From positions 1-64,000 of the forward strand of contig JAVKHY010000010.1 of the NCBI GenBank assembly GCA_031459765.1: a stretch of 64,000 nt of DNA. The letters run 5' to 3'. The translations under genes and the position numbers were made by a program. Source of the stretch: Armatimonadota bacterium. GTDB lineage: Bacteria; Sysuimicrobiota; Sysuimicrobiia; Sysuimicrobiales; Kaftiobacteriaceae. Each line of letters begins with the position of its first letter. Within the stretch, counting starts at the first letter, position 1. Of this stretch, positions 51,663 through 60,998 are shown one piece after another. The notes under the pieces were generated by a model. The model was not told the origin of the DNA. It searched no databases and worked only from the letters and a program-made list of their open reading frames with translations.

Positions 51663-53378
51663 ATGCAGAACCGGGCGATTGCGGCGATGTTCAACGACAT
51701 CGCCGACATGCTCGAGATCAAGCAGGATTCCCCGTTTCGCATCACCGCTTACCGCCGGGCGGCCCGGGCTTTGGAGACTCTGAGCGAGGATGTGGCGGCG
51801 GTCGCCGCGCGCGGCGCCCTCACCTCCATCCCGGGCATCGGCAAGGGGACGGCGGAGAAGATCGAGGAGTTCCTGCGGACCGGCCGCTGCCGGTACTACG
51901 ACGAACTCCGGGCCTCGCTCCCCGAAGGGATCACCGCGCTGATGGCCGTCCCGGAGGTGGGCCCGAAGACCGCGCTGCTGCTCCACCAGAGACTGGGCAT
52001 CACCACCATCGAGCAGTTAGAACAGGCCTGCCGGGAGGGCAGGGTCCGCACGCTTCCGCGCCTGGGGGCGAAGACCGAGGAGAACATCCTCAAAGGGATC
52101 GCCCTGCTCCGCCGGACCAAGGAGCGCCAGCCCCTGGGACGCGTCCTGCCCCAGGCCAGGGAGATTGTGGATGCCCTGCGCGGCCTGAAAGAGGTGACCT
52201 CCCTGGCCGTGGCAGGCAGCCTGCGGCGGATGAAGGAATCCGTCGGCGACATCGACATCGTCGTCACCAGCACCACCCCCGGTCCGGTCATGGAGACCTT
52301 CACCTCGCTGCCCCGGGTGAAGCAGGTTCTGGCCAAAGGCCCCACCAGGAGCTCGGTGGTCCTGGACTCGGGGATCCAGGCCGATGTGCGCGTGGTCGAG
52401 CCGGAGTCCTTCGGGGCGGCGCTGCAGTACTTCACCGGCAGCAAGGACCACAACGTCAAGATTCGGGAGCGCGCCGTGCGGCGGGGGCTGAAGATCAACG
52501 AGTACGGCGTGTTCCGCGTGAAGGACAACCGGCGGCTGGCCGGCCGGACGGAGGAGGAGGTCTACGCCGCGGTGGGGCTCCCCTGGATCCCCCCGGAGAT
52601 CCGCGAGGACCAGGGGGAGATCGAACTGGCGGAGCAGGGCCGCCTGCCGGTCCTGGTGCAGCGGTCGGATATCCGCGGGGACCTGCAGATGCACACCCGC
52701 TGGAGCGACGGGACCGATAACGTCGAGGCCATGGCCCGCGCGGCCAAGGACCTGGGCTATGAGTACATCGCCATCACCGACCATTCCCAGTCGCTGAAGT
52801 TCGTGGGCGGGGTGCCGGTCGACGAGCTGCGCGCCAACGCCAGGACCTGCCGGCAGGTCTCGGACAAGGTCGGCCTGGCGGTTTTGATCGGGACCGAATG
52901 CGACATCCTGCCCGACGGACGCCTGGACTACCCCGACGAGGTGCTGGCCGAGCTCGACGTCGTCGTGGCCTCGGTGCACTCGCGCCTGCGCATGGGCCGG
53001 GAGGAGATGACGGCGCGCATCGTCAAGGCGATGGAGAACCCCCACGTGGACATCATCGGCCATCCCACCGGTCGGCTGCTCGGCCAGCGCGAGGCCTACG
53101 CCGTAGATATGGAACGGCTGGTGGAGGCGGCACGCCGAACCGGGACGGCGCTGGAGATCAACGCCTCGCCGGAGCGGTTGGATCTGAGCGACGTCCACGC
53201 CCGACTGGCCCGGGAGCGGGGGGTCATGCTGGTCATCAGCACCGACGCCCACAGCCGCTATGAGCTCCGCCACATGGAGTACGGCCTCGGTGTGGCGCGG
53301 CGCGCCTGGGTCGAGCCCCGGCACGTCCTCAACACCCGCCCACTGGCCGAGCTGCGTGCCTACCTTGCCTCCCGGTAG
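51663..53378 (+). CDS. polX: DNA polymerase X with PHP domain
   Basis: PolX (571 aa) is a gap-filling repair polymerase and 3'-5' exonuclease. Residues 1-155 hold helix-hairpin-helix motifs (SIPGIGKGTAEKIEEF, VPEVGPKTALLL). The catalytic acids are Asp196, Asp198 and Asp241 (VGDIDIVV, ADVRVV). From about 337 a PHP domain has complete metal motifs GDLQMHTRWSDG, ITDHS, GTECDI, SVHSR, GHPTGR and STDAH, so both activities should be intact. Confidence 0.96.
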   Translation: MQNRAIAAMFNDIADMLEIKQDSPFRITAYRRAARALETLSEDVAAVAARGALTSIPGIGKGTAEKIEEFLRTGRCRYYDELRASLPEGITALMAVPEVGPKTALLLHQRLGITTIEQLEQACREGRVRTLPRLGAKTEENILKGIALLRRTKERQPLGRVLPQAREIVDALRGLKEVTSLAVAGSLRRMKESVGDIDIVVTSTTPGPVMETFTSLPRVKQVLAKGPTRSSVVLDSGIQADVRVVEPESFGAALQYFTGSKDHNVKIRERAVRRGLKINEYGVFRVKDNRRLAGRTEEEVYAAVGLPWIPPEIREDQGEIELAEQGRLPVLVQRSDIRGDLQMHTRWSDGTDNVEAMARAAKDLGYEYIAITDHSQSLKFVGGVPVDELRANARTCRQVSDKVGLAVLIGTECDILPDGRLDYPDEVLAELDVVVASVHSRLRMGREEMTARIVKAMENPHVDIIGHPTGRLLGQREAYAVDMERLVEAARRTGTALEINASPERLDLSDVHARLARERGVMLVISTDAHSRYELRHMEYGLGVARRAWVEPRHVLNTRPLAELRAYLASR

Positions 53379-53979
53379 CGGTGCCGGTCGCGGCCGGCCG
53401 GCGCGGCTGCGGCCCCTGCCCCGGTCCTTCTTCGCCCGCAGCACCCTCCAGGTCGCCCGGGGCCTGCTGGGCCATCTCCTGGTGCATGAGACGCCGCGGG
53501 GCCGCCTGGTCGGACGGATCGTCGAGGTCGAGGCCTACCGCGGGCCGCGGGACCCGGCCAGCCACGCATTCCGCAAGACGGCCCGCAGCCGTATCATGTG
53601 GGGGACGCCGGGCACGGCGTACGTGTATTTCTCTTATGGGAACCACTACTGTCTCAACGTGGTGACGGAACGCGAGGGGACGGCCGGTGCGGTGTTGCTC
53701 CGGGCGCTGGAGCCGATGGAGGGCCTGGAGATCATGCGCCGCCGTCGCCGGACCGCCGACGTGCGTCTCCTGACCAGCGGACCGGGGCGGTTGACCCGGG
53801 CGATGGGGATCGGCCGTGAGCACAACGGCCGGGACCTGACGCGTCCGCCGCTGTACCTGGCGGCCGGCCGGCGGGGACCGGTGCGGATCAGGGCGGGCCC
53901 GCGGATCGGCATCCGCAGGGCGGTGGACCGCCCGTGGCGGTTCTACCTCTCCGGCAGTCCCTTCGTCTCGCGACGATGA
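53356..53979 (+). CDS. 3-methyladenine DNA glycosylase, AAG/MPG type
   Basis: AAG excises alkylated purines and hypoxanthine. SFFARSTLQVARGLLGHLL, the active-site EVEAYRGPRDPASHA and YVYFSYGNHYCLNVV are characteristic. The start is uncertain: GTG 53356 (207 aa) overlaps polX by 23 bases and has no strong site. Adjacent polX and mutS2 suggest a DNA-repair theme, though the operon is mixed. Stop overlaps the next gene as ATGA. Confidence 0.92.
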   Translation: MPTLPPGSGAGRGRPARLRPLPRSFFARSTLQVARGLLGHLLVHETPRGRLVGRIVEVEAYRGPRDPASHAFRKTARSRIMWGTPGTAYVYFSYGNHYCLNVVTEREGTAGAVLLRALEPMEGLEIMRRRRRTADVRLLTSGPGRLTRAMGIGREHNGRDLTRPPLYLAAGRRGPVRIRAGPRIGIRRAVDRPWRFYLSGSPFVSRR

Positions 53980-54911
53980 GGCGCGTCCTGCTGCTCTTCG
54001 TCGACGGGCTGGGATGGGGTCCCGACGACCCGGCGGTCAACCCCCTCGTCGCCGGTCGGACGCCGACTCTGGACGGCCTGCTGGGACGTCGGCTGGCCGG
54101 GCCCGTCGCCCGGATCCGGGGGAACGGGGCGCTGCTCCTGCCCGCGGATGCGACGCTGGGCGTGGAAGGGCTCCCTCAGAGCGCGACGGGACAGACCGCG
54201 CTCCTCACGGGCGTGAACGCGGCGCAACTCGCCGGGCGGCACGTGGCGGCCTACCCCACGGCCCACCTCCGGGAGGTGTTGAAGGCGCACAACCTTTTCG
54301 CCCGGGTGCTGCGGATGGGCGGCAGGGCGGCGCTGGCCAACGCCTACACGCCGGAGTACTTTGCCGCGGTGGAGGCCGGCCGGCTGCGCCACGCCTCCAT
54401 CACCTATGCCGCGCTGAGCGCGGGGGTGCGACTGCGGGGGCTCGATGACCTGCGGGCCGGGGCCGCGGTGTTTCACGACTTGACCAACGACCGTCCGCGG
54501 GCGTGGGGGTACGACGTTCCGTCGATCACTCCCCGCCAGGCGGGGCGGCACCTTGCCGGAATCGCCCGCGGACATCATCTCACCCTCTTCGAGTTCTTCC
54601 TCACCGATCTGGCCGCGCACGGCCGCATTCCGCTGGAGCCGGCGGCCGTTGTGGAGATGCTGGACGCGCTCCTGGCCGGGGTCCTTGAGGGCGGGGATCC
54701 CGGCGAGATGCTGGTGCTGATGGCCAGCGACCACGGCAACCTGGAGGACGTGCTGTCCGTTGGGCATACGCGCAACCCGGTCCCCGTCCTCCTCATCGGC
54801 GCCGGGCGCGAGGAGGTCGGTGCGTCCCTGCGCACCATCACGGACGTCGCGCCGGCGGTGACGGCCTGGCTGGCCGGAGCCCTTCCGGGGGGAGAGGTCC
54901 GGCATGGATGA
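53976..54911 (+). CDS. Alkaline phosphatase superfamily metalloenzyme
   Basis: A 311-aa protein of the phosphatase/phosphomutase superfamily. LLLFVDGLGWG supplies the first metal Asp, SATGQTALLTG the nucleophilic Thr/Ser region, MASDHGNLED the Asp-His pair and GHTRNPVPVL the last His. The motif set is like cofactor-independent phosphoglycerate mutase and phosphopentomutase, but the cap differs. Substrate unknown. It overlaps both neighbours by a few bases. Confidence 0.85.
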   Translation: MRRVLLLFVDGLGWGPDDPAVNPLVAGRTPTLDGLLGRRLAGPVARIRGNGALLLPADATLGVEGLPQSATGQTALLTGVNAAQLAGRHVAAYPTAHLREVLKAHNLFARVLRMGGRAALANAYTPEYFAAVEAGRLRHASITYAALSAGVRLRGLDDLRAGAAVFHDLTNDRPRAWGYDVPSITPRQAGRHLAGIARGHHLTLFEFFLTDLAAHGRIPLEPAAVVEMLDALLAGVLEGGDPGEMLVLMASDHGNLEDVLSVGHTRNPVPVLLIGAGREEVGASLRTITDVAPAVTAWLAGALPGGEVRHG

Positions 54912-57249
54912 CCGCACCCTGCGCCTGCTTGAGTTCCCCAAGATCCGGGACCGCCTGATGGAGCAGACCGTGACCGCGTCCGGCCGCGACCGGGCCGCGG
55001 CGCTGCGGCCCTTCGTCGACCCGGAGGAGGTGCGCAGGGCGCTGGCGGAGACGGCCGAAGCCCGGGCCCTGGGTGAAGACGGCGAGGTTCCCCTGCGGGG
55101 GACGACCGACATCCGCGAGGCGGTGCGGCGCGCGGCCATCGGCGCCGCCCTCGACGCCGGGGAACTCCTGAACCTCCGGCAGACCCTGCGGACCATCCGG
55201 CAATGCAAGGGGTTTGTGACCGCCCGGCGGGAGCGGGCGCCGTACCTGGCCGAGGTAGCCGGCAGGATGGCGACCTTTGCCGCCCTGGAGGAGGCCATCG
55301 GCCGGACGGTCGCGGAGGACGGATCGATCCCGGACGGCGCCAGCGCCGGCCTGGCCCGCATCCGCCGCGAGCGGCGGACGACGCAGGCGCGCCTGCGGGA
55401 GAAGCTCGACGAGGTGCTCCGCGGGCCGTACGGCCGCATGCTGCAGGACCCCCTCATCACCTCGCGCGGCGAACGGTATGTCGTCCCGGTCCGCGCCGAG
55501 TTCAAAGGGACGTTCCCCGGCATCCTGCACGACCAGTCCAGCAGCGGCGCCACCGTCTTCATGGAGCCGCTGGCCGTCGTGCCCCTGGGCAACCGCCTGC
55601 GCGAGCTGGAGATCGAGGAACGGGAGGAAATCGCCCGGCTGCTGCGCGCACTGAGTGCGCAGGTCGGAGAACGCTCCGCCGAGATCCTCCACGCCTACGA
55701 GGCCCTGGGGCAGATCGATTTTGCGGTGGCCAAGGCGCGTCTCGCCGACGCCATGGAGGCCAGCCGGCCCGTGGTGCGCGACGACGGCGCCCTGCGCTTT
55801 GTGGCCGCGCGCCACCCCCTGCTGACGGGCAAGGTCGTGCCCGTCGATGTCCGGCTGGGGGAGGAGTTCACCACGCTGGTCATCACCGGGCCCAACACCG
55901 GCGGCAAGACGGTGACCCTCCGGACCATCGGGCTGCTCACCCTCATGGCCCAATCCGGGCTGTTCATCCCTGCGGCGGAAGGCTCGGAGGCGGCGGTCTT
56001 TCCCCAGGTGTTTGCCGACATCGGCGACGAGCAGAGCATCGAGCAGTCGCTGTCCACCTTCTCCTCGCACATGGGCGCCATCGCCGAGATATTGCGCCGG
56101 ATCCGCGGGCCGGCGCTTGTGCTGCTTGACGAGATCGGTGCCGGGACCGATCCCACGGAGGGCGTGGCCCTGGCCCGGGCGATCCTGGAACATCTGCACG
56201 CCCGGGGGTGCCGCACGGCGGTGACCACGCACTACCACGAGCTGAAGTCGCTGGCCTACACGTTGCCCGGCGTCCAGAACGCCTCGGTGGAGTTCGACCC
56301 GCAGACGCTCGCCCCCACGTACCGGCTGCTGATCGGTTTGCCCGGGCGCAGCAACGCCCTCATCATCGCCGCACGCCTTGGGGTGGATCCCGCGGTGGTG
56401 GAGCGGAGCCGCGCACTGCTGGGAGCGGGGGCGGTGGAGATCGACCGCATCCTCGGCGAGATCGAGGCAAACCGCAGGGCCGGCGAGCGGGAACTGGCCC
56501 GGGCGGCCGAAGCCCGGCGGGAGGCGGAGGTCCTGCGCGATCGGCTCCAGGCCGAACTCGCCCGCCTGCAGGCCGAGCGGAGGAAGATCCTGGCCCGCGC
56601 CCGGGAGGAAGGCGAGGCGTTGATCCTCCGGGCGCGCCGCGAAATCGAGGCCATCCTCCACCGGGTGCGATCGACGGGCAGCCCCGAAACCGTGCGCCGG
56701 GCCCGGGCCGACCTGCGCCGGGTGGCCGAAGACCTCCCGGTCGCGGAGGAGGCGTCCTCCGCGGAGCCGGGCGAGGCGGTGACCGACGTCCGTCCCGGGC
56801 AACCGGTGTACATCGTGCCGCTCAGGCGCGCGGGCACGGTGCTCACGGCTCCCGACAGCCGGGGAGCGGTGGATGTCGACACCGGGGGCATCCGGGTGAC
56901 CGTGGGGCTGGCCGGACTCCGCAGGGCGGCGGCGGCGCCCCCGAGCGCCGGCCGCCCTGAAACGCCGGCGCCGCAGGGGGAGATGGGCGCCGGTCCGGCC
57001 GTTCCCCTCTCGCTCAACCTGCGCGGCGAAACAGTGGACGAGGCCCTGGCCCATCTGGATAAGTATCTGGACGAGGCGTTCCTGGCCGGGCTCAGCACAG
57101 TCACCGTCATTCACGGCAAGGGGACCGGAACGCTGCGCAGAGCGGTGCACGGATTTCTGGCCCACCATCCTCAGGTGAAGTCCTTCCGCCTCGGCGAGCG
57201 CGGCGAAGGGGAAGGCGGCGTGACCATCGTAGAACTGGACGTGCGATGA
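54904..57249 (+). CDS. mutS2: Endonuclease/ATPase MutS2
   Basis: MutS2 (781 aa) suppresses homologous recombination and, in Bacillus, helps rescue collided ribosomes. The MutS-type core and clamp (residues 1-310) precede the ABC ATPase: Walker A ITGPNTGGKTVTL, signature around STFSSHM, Walker B LLDEIGAGTDPTEG, and THYHELK. A coiled coil follows (about 515-600). The C-terminal Smr domain (700-781) has LNLRGETVDEAL and VIHGKGTGTLR. It overlaps tyrS by ATGA. Confidence 0.96.
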   Translation: MDDRTLRLLEFPKIRDRLMEQTVTASGRDRAAALRPFVDPEEVRRALAETAEARALGEDGEVPLRGTTDIREAVRRAAIGAALDAGELLNLRQTLRTIRQCKGFVTARRERAPYLAEVAGRMATFAALEEAIGRTVAEDGSIPDGASAGLARIRRERRTTQARLREKLDEVLRGPYGRMLQDPLITSRGERYVVPVRAEFKGTFPGILHDQSSSGATVFMEPLAVVPLGNRLRELEIEEREEIARLLRALSAQVGERSAEILHAYEALGQIDFAVAKARLADAMEASRPVVRDDGALRFVAARHPLLTGKVVPVDVRLGEEFTTLVITGPNTGGKTVTLRTIGLLTLMAQSGLFIPAAEGSEAAVFPQVFADIGDEQSIEQSLSTFSSHMGAIAEILRRIRGPALVLLDEIGAGTDPTEGVALARAILEHLHARGCRTAVTTHYHELKSLAYTLPGVQNASVEFDPQTLAPTYRLLIGLPGRSNALIIAARLGVDPAVVERSRALLGAGAVEIDRILGEIEANRRAGERELARAAEARREAEVLRDRLQAELARLQAERRKILARAREEGEALILRARREIEAILHRVRSTGSPETVRRARADLRRVAEDLPVAEEASSAEPGEAVTDVRPGQPVYIVPLRRAGTVLTAPDSRGAVDVDTGGIRVTVGLAGLRRAAAAPPSAGRPETPAPQGEMGAGPAVPLSLNLRGETVDEALAHLDKYLDEAFLAGLSTVTVIHGKGTGTLRRAVHGFLAHHPQVKSFRLGERGEGEGGVTIVELDVR

Positions 57250-58484
57250 AGAGACTCTCCCCGGAGGCGCAGCTGGACCTGCTGCGCCGGGGCACCGTCG
57301 AGATCATCACCGAAGAGGACCTGCTGGCCAAGCTCCGCGAAGGCCGCCCGCTGCGGGTGAAGCTGGGTGTGGACCCCAGCGCCCCGGACATCCACCTCGG
57401 GATCGCCATCGTCCTGCGCAAGCTGCGCCAGTTCCAGGATCTGGGCCACGAGGCGATCCTCGTCGTGGGCGACTTCACGGGACTGATCGGCGATCCCTCG
57501 GAGAAGAAGCGCACCCGTCCCATGCTCTCCCGCGAGGAGATCGAGCGGAACGCCGCCACCTATCGGGAGCAGTACAGCCGGATCCTGGACCCGAAGAAGA
57601 CGCGGGTGGTCTTCAACAGCCACTGGCTGGGGCCGATGACCTTCGAGTCGGTGATCCGCCTGGCGGCGAAGACTACTGTGGCCCGCATCCTGGAGCGCGA
57701 CGACTTCACCAACCGGCTCAAGGCCGGGACGCCCGTCTTCCTCCACGAGCTGCTCTATCCGCTGTGCCAGGCCATGGACTCGGTGCACCTCCAGGCCGAC
57801 GTCGAACTCGGCGGGACCGACCAGAAGTTCAACAACCTGATGGGCCGCGATCTCCAGCGCGAGTTCGGCCAGCCCCGCCAGGTGGTGATGCTCACCCCGC
57901 TGCTGGTGGGCACCGACGGCGTGGAGAAGATGAGCAAGAGCCTGGGCAACGCCATCGGCATCACGGACCCGCCGGAGGAGATGTACGGCAAGGCGATGTC
58001 CATTCCGGACGGGCTCATCGCCCACTACATGGAGTTCGCCACCGACATACCCATCGCGGAGGTGCGGGCCGTGGCGCGGGGCCTGACCGACGGCCGCGTC
58101 CACCCGCGCGAGGCCAAGGCGCGCCTGGCCCGGGAGATCGTGACGATGTGGCACGGCGCGGACGCCGCCCTGGAGGCGGAGCGCGCCTTCGAACGGGTCT
58201 TCAAGGCGCGGGAACTGCCCGACGAGATGCGCGAGGTGTCCCTCGGCAGTGCCGTGCTGCACCAGGGGAGGATCAGGATCGTGGACCTTTTGGTGCAGGC
58301 CGGGTTGGTCGCCTCAAAGAGCGAAGCCCGGCGGTTGGTCAGCCAGGGGGGCGTCAGCGTGGACGGCGGCCGGGTCGAGAAGCCCGAGGCCGAAGTGAGC
58401 GTGAAGGACGGCGCGGTCGTGCGGGTCGGCCGGCGCCGCTTCGCCAGGATCCGGATTCGGGAGGGAGAGCGTGGCTCTGGCTGA
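57246..58484 (+). CDS. tyrS: Tyrosyl-tRNA synthetase
   Basis: A class I synthetase of 412 aa. The HIGH motif is HLGI (residues 50-53), KMSKS is intact at about 225, and the tyrosine pocket QADVELGGTDQKFN is present. An S4 RNA-binding domain (about 340-400, VDLLVQAGLVASKSEARRLV) closes the protein. The sequence order fits the TyrZ-like subgroup. No T-box precedes it, because it is coupled to mutS2 by overlap. Confidence 0.95.
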   Translation: MKRLSPEAQLDLLRRGTVEIITEEDLLAKLREGRPLRVKLGVDPSAPDIHLGIAIVLRKLRQFQDLGHEAILVVGDFTGLIGDPSEKKRTRPMLSREEIERNAATYREQYSRILDPKKTRVVFNSHWLGPMTFESVIRLAAKTTVARILERDDFTNRLKAGTPVFLHELLYPLCQAMDSVHLQADVELGGTDQKFNNLMGRDLQREFGQPRQVVMLTPLLVGTDGVEKMSKSLGNAIGITDPPEEMYGKAMSIPDGLIAHYMEFATDIPIAEVRAVARGLTDGRVHPREAKARLAREIVTMWHGADAALEAERAFERVFKARELPDEMREVSLGSAVLHQGRIRIVDLLVQAGLVASKSEARRLVSQGGVSVDGGRVEKPEAEVSVKDGAVVRVGRRRFARIRIREGERGSG

Positions 58485-59634
58485 TGACGTGCGCCGTGCG
58501 GTCGATGCCGCCTCCGAGGCACTGGTGGACCTCGCCCGACGCATCCACGCCCATCCCGAGGTTGCCTTCCAGGAAGTCCAGGCCTCCCGGTGGCTGAGCG
58601 AGACGCTGGAGCGGCACGGCTTCACGGTGGAGCGGGGCATTGCCGACCTCCCGACGGCGTTCCGGGCCGAGGTCAGAGGGAGCGGTCCGGGTCCGACCGT
58701 GGCCTTCCTGGCCGAGTACGATGCGCTGCCGGAGATCGGTCACGCCTGCGGACACAACCTCATCGCCGCCGGCGCTCTGGGCGCGGGGATCGGGCTGGCC
58801 GCGGTGCGGTCGCGCCTGCCCGGCACGGTGGTGGTCCTGGGCACGCCCGCCGAGGAGGGCGGGGGCGGCAAGATCCTGATGCTGCAGCGCGGGGCCTTCG
58901 CCGGCATCGACGCCGCCTTGATGTTCCACCCGGCGAGCTACACGTTGACGATGCGGCCGTCGCTGGCCTCGTGGCGCCTCAAGGTCGCCTTCCGGGGCCG
59001 GGCGGCGCATGCCGCTGCCGCGCCGGAGGAGGGAATCAACGCGCTGGACGCCATGGTGGCGATGTTCGTGAGCATCGGCCTGCTGCGCCAGCAGCTGCGC
59101 GACGACGCGCGCGTCCACGGCATCATCACCTACGGCGGCGCGGCGCCCAACATCATCCCGGACCGCGCCGAGGCCGTCTTCAGCGTCCGGGCCGCCGATG
59201 GCGCCTACGCCGGTGAGGTGCTGGAAAAGGTGATCAACTGCGGCCGGGCCGCGGCCACCGCCACCGGGGCCACGCTACAGGTGGAAACCCAGAAGGGCTA
59301 CGAGGCGATGAAGCCGAACCGCGCGCTCGCCGAGGCCTTCGGGCGCCACCTCGAAGCGCTGGGCTGGCCGCTGGATCCGCCGCCCGAGCGGCCGAAGATG
59401 GGCTCCACCGACATGGGCGACGTCAGCCAGCGCCTGCCGGCGATCCACCCCTATGTGGCGATCGGCAAGGACATCGCCGGCCACACCGTGGAGTTCCGGG
59501 AGGCGGCGCTGACGGACCAGGGGTTCGCGGCGATGCTGGCCGCGGCGAAGGCGATGGCGCTGACGGGGCTCGATCTCCTGACGAATCCCGCGTTCTTCGA
59601 GCAGGTTCGGGCGGAGTTTTCCTCCCCACGGTGA
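58471..59634 (+). CDS. M20D family amidohydrolase
   Basis: A 387-aa zinc peptidase related to AbgB and N-acyl-amino acid amidohydrolases. AEYDALPEIGHACGHN gives the metal Asp/His region, GTPAEEGGGGK the catalytic Glu pair, and GRAAHAAAAPEEGINALDA starts the lid/dimerisation domain. It should hydrolyse an acyl- or aminobenzoyl-amino acid; substrate unknown. GTG 58471 overlaps tyrS by 14 bases. Confidence 0.9.
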   Translation: MALADDVRRAVDAASEALVDLARRIHAHPEVAFQEVQASRWLSETLERHGFTVERGIADLPTAFRAEVRGSGPGPTVAFLAEYDALPEIGHACGHNLIAAGALGAGIGLAAVRSRLPGTVVVLGTPAEEGGGGKILMLQRGAFAGIDAALMFHPASYTLTMRPSLASWRLKVAFRGRAAHAAAAPEEGINALDAMVAMFVSIGLLRQQLRDDARVHGIITYGGAAPNIIPDRAEAVFSVRAADGAYAGEVLEKVINCGRAAATATGATLQVETQKGYEAMKPNRALAEAFGRHLEALGWPLDPPPERPKMGSTDMGDVSQRLPAIHPYVAIGKDIAGHTVEFREAALTDQGFAAMLAAAKAMALTGLDLLTNPAFFEQVRAEFSSPR

Positions 59635-60038
59635 GCACCTCCTCGCTCCGGATACTCCCAGGCGTCCTCGACGGCGTCGCCCTCCTGGGGTTCCTGCTGG
59701 TCGGTCTCCGCACCCACGGGGCGCCCCTGACCCCGGCGCACATCCTGCGGGACGGCCTGCCGCTCCTCGGAGCGTGGTATCTGGTCGCCGCGATCATCCG
59801 CCTCTACCGGCACCCGCGGTGGGCCGCCGTGGTGACGACCTGGGCGATCGCCGTCCCCGTCGGGATCCTGATCCGCCAGTGGTGGGTGGGGCGGCTGTTC
59901 ACCCGCGCCACACCGGTCTTCCTCGTGACGGCGCTGACCTTTACCCTGGCCTTTCTCCTCGCCGGCCGCCTGGTGGCCGCCCTCCTGGCGCGGCTGGTCG
60001 GTCGACGGGTCCGGGGCCGGGCACCCGCGGTCGGTTGA
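59631..60038 (+). CDS. DUF3054 family membrane protein
   Basis: A 135-aa protein with four hydrophobic segments. LDGVALLGFLLVGLRTHG at the start and LLGAWYLVAA in the second segment follow the DUF3054 pattern, known mainly from Actinobacteria; function unknown. It overlaps the M20 gene by four bases and closes the run that begins near pheS. Confidence 0.8.
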   Translation: MSTSSLRILPGVLDGVALLGFLLVGLRTHGAPLTPAHILRDGLPLLGAWYLVAAIIRLYRHPRWAAVVTTWAIAVPVGILIRQWWVGRLFTRATPVFLVTALTFTLAFLLAGRLVAALLARLVGRRVRGRAPAVG

Positions 60039-60064
60039 CCGGTCGGGAACGCGCTGACTATACT
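60035..60064 (+). promoter_or_regulatory. tRNA-Ile promoter
   Basis: TTGACC at 60035-60040 and TATACT at 60059-60064, separated by 18 bases, form a clear sigma-70-type promoter. The -35 overlaps the end of the DUF3054 gene. The tRNA 5' end is 25 bases downstream. Confidence 0.75.
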
Positions 60065-60089
60065 GGATGTGCGCGCTCGATTGCTGCGT

Positions 60090-60166
60090 GGGCCCTTAGC
60101 TCAGGTGGTGAGAGCGCACCCCTGATAAGGGTGAGGTCCGTGGTTCGAGTCCACGAGGGCCCACCA
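60090..60166 (+). tRNA. tRNA-Ile (GAT)
   Basis: Acceptor GGGCCCT pairs with AGGGCCC; anticodon stem CACCC/GGGTG encloses CTGATAA with GAT at 34-36; the T arm is CGTGG-TTCGAGT-CCACG; CCA is encoded. It has its own promoter and terminator, so it is a single-gene unit outside an rRNA operon. Confidence 0.95.
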
Positions 60167-60177
60167 AGGGACTCAGG

Positions 60178-60212
60178 GCCTCGGTCAACTGGCCGAGGCG
60201 TTTCTGCTCTTC
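60178..60212 (+). terminator. Terminator after tRNA-Ile
   Basis: GCCTCGG and CCGAGGC (60178-60184, 60193-60199) pair perfectly around an eight-base loop, followed by the T-rich GTTTCTGCTCTT. It lies 11 bases after the tRNA. The remaining sequence to efp (60213-60385) has an AT-rich CATATATTATT near 60323-60333, a possible -10 region for efp. Confidence 0.7.
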
Positions 60213-60385
60213 AAGAGGGTGAGCGGGTGCATGGAGCACCCACATTCAGGGCTCGGTCGGAGTCCCAGCGTGCAAACACCTAGTCCGAACGTGATTCCTC
60301 CGCGTCACACCAGGCGGCCGGCCATATATTATTCCTTGTGGAGCCCGATGTGCTCCGCGGAGACAGGCTGGTCGGAGGTGGGGCG

Positions 60386-60955
60386 ATGGTGGAGGCGTCC
60401 GAGCTCCGGCCGGGTATGGCCGTCCGTCTGGAGGGAGACCTCTACAAGGTGATCACGGCCTCCTTCCACGCCGGCGGGGGGCAGCTGACCGGAGTGACCC
60501 ACGTGAAACTTCGGAACATGCGCACCGGGGCGGTCAGGGAGTGGCGCTTCAAGCCCGACGAACGCGTGGAGGACGTGGTGCTGGCCCGTCGGACGATGCA
60601 GTTCCTCTACCGCGACGCAGACCTTTGCCACTTCATGGATCTGGAGACGTACGAGCAGATCGCCATCGATGCTGCGCGGCTGGGGAGGTCGGCCGCCTTC
60701 CTCGTGGAGGGGATGGCGCTGCCGGTGGAGTTCTCAGACGGCCAGCCGGTGGGCGTCGTCTTCCCCGACATCGTGGAACTCCGGGTCGCCGACACCGCGC
60801 CGCCCACCCGCGCCGTGGGGACGGAGAGCGTCTGGAAGGAGGCACGTCTCGATAACGGGATGACCATCATGGTCCCGCCGTTCGTCGCGCCCGGCGAGGT
60901 TGTCCGCATCGATGTGGAGACCGCCACCTATATAGAACGGGCCAAGAGGAAGTAG
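60386..60955 (+). CDS. efp: Elongation factor P with unusual tip loop
   Basis: EF-P (189 aa, all three domains) rescues ribosomes stalled at polyproline. FLYRDADLCHFMDLETYEQI and the C-terminal GTESVWKEARLDNGMTIMVPPFV fit the family. The domain I tip, normally near KPGKGQAF with Lys or Arg at residue 32-34 that carries a modification, here reads HAGGGQLTGVTH (28-39), with no Lys or Arg. CGGAGG precedes ATG 60386. Either this EF-P works unmodified or another paralogue does the standard task. Confidence 0.92.
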   Translation: MVEASELRPGMAVRLEGDLYKVITASFHAGGGQLTGVTHVKLRNMRTGAVREWRFKPDERVEDVVLARRTMQFLYRDADLCHFMDLETYEQIAIDAARLGRSAAFLVEGMALPVEFSDGQPVGVVFPDIVELRVADTAPPTRAVGTESVWKEARLDNGMTIMVPPFVAPGEVVRIDVETATYIERAKRK

Positions 60956-60998
60956 TTCCGGGCACGGCCGGCGGCCTCCTACTGATGATCCGGTAGAA

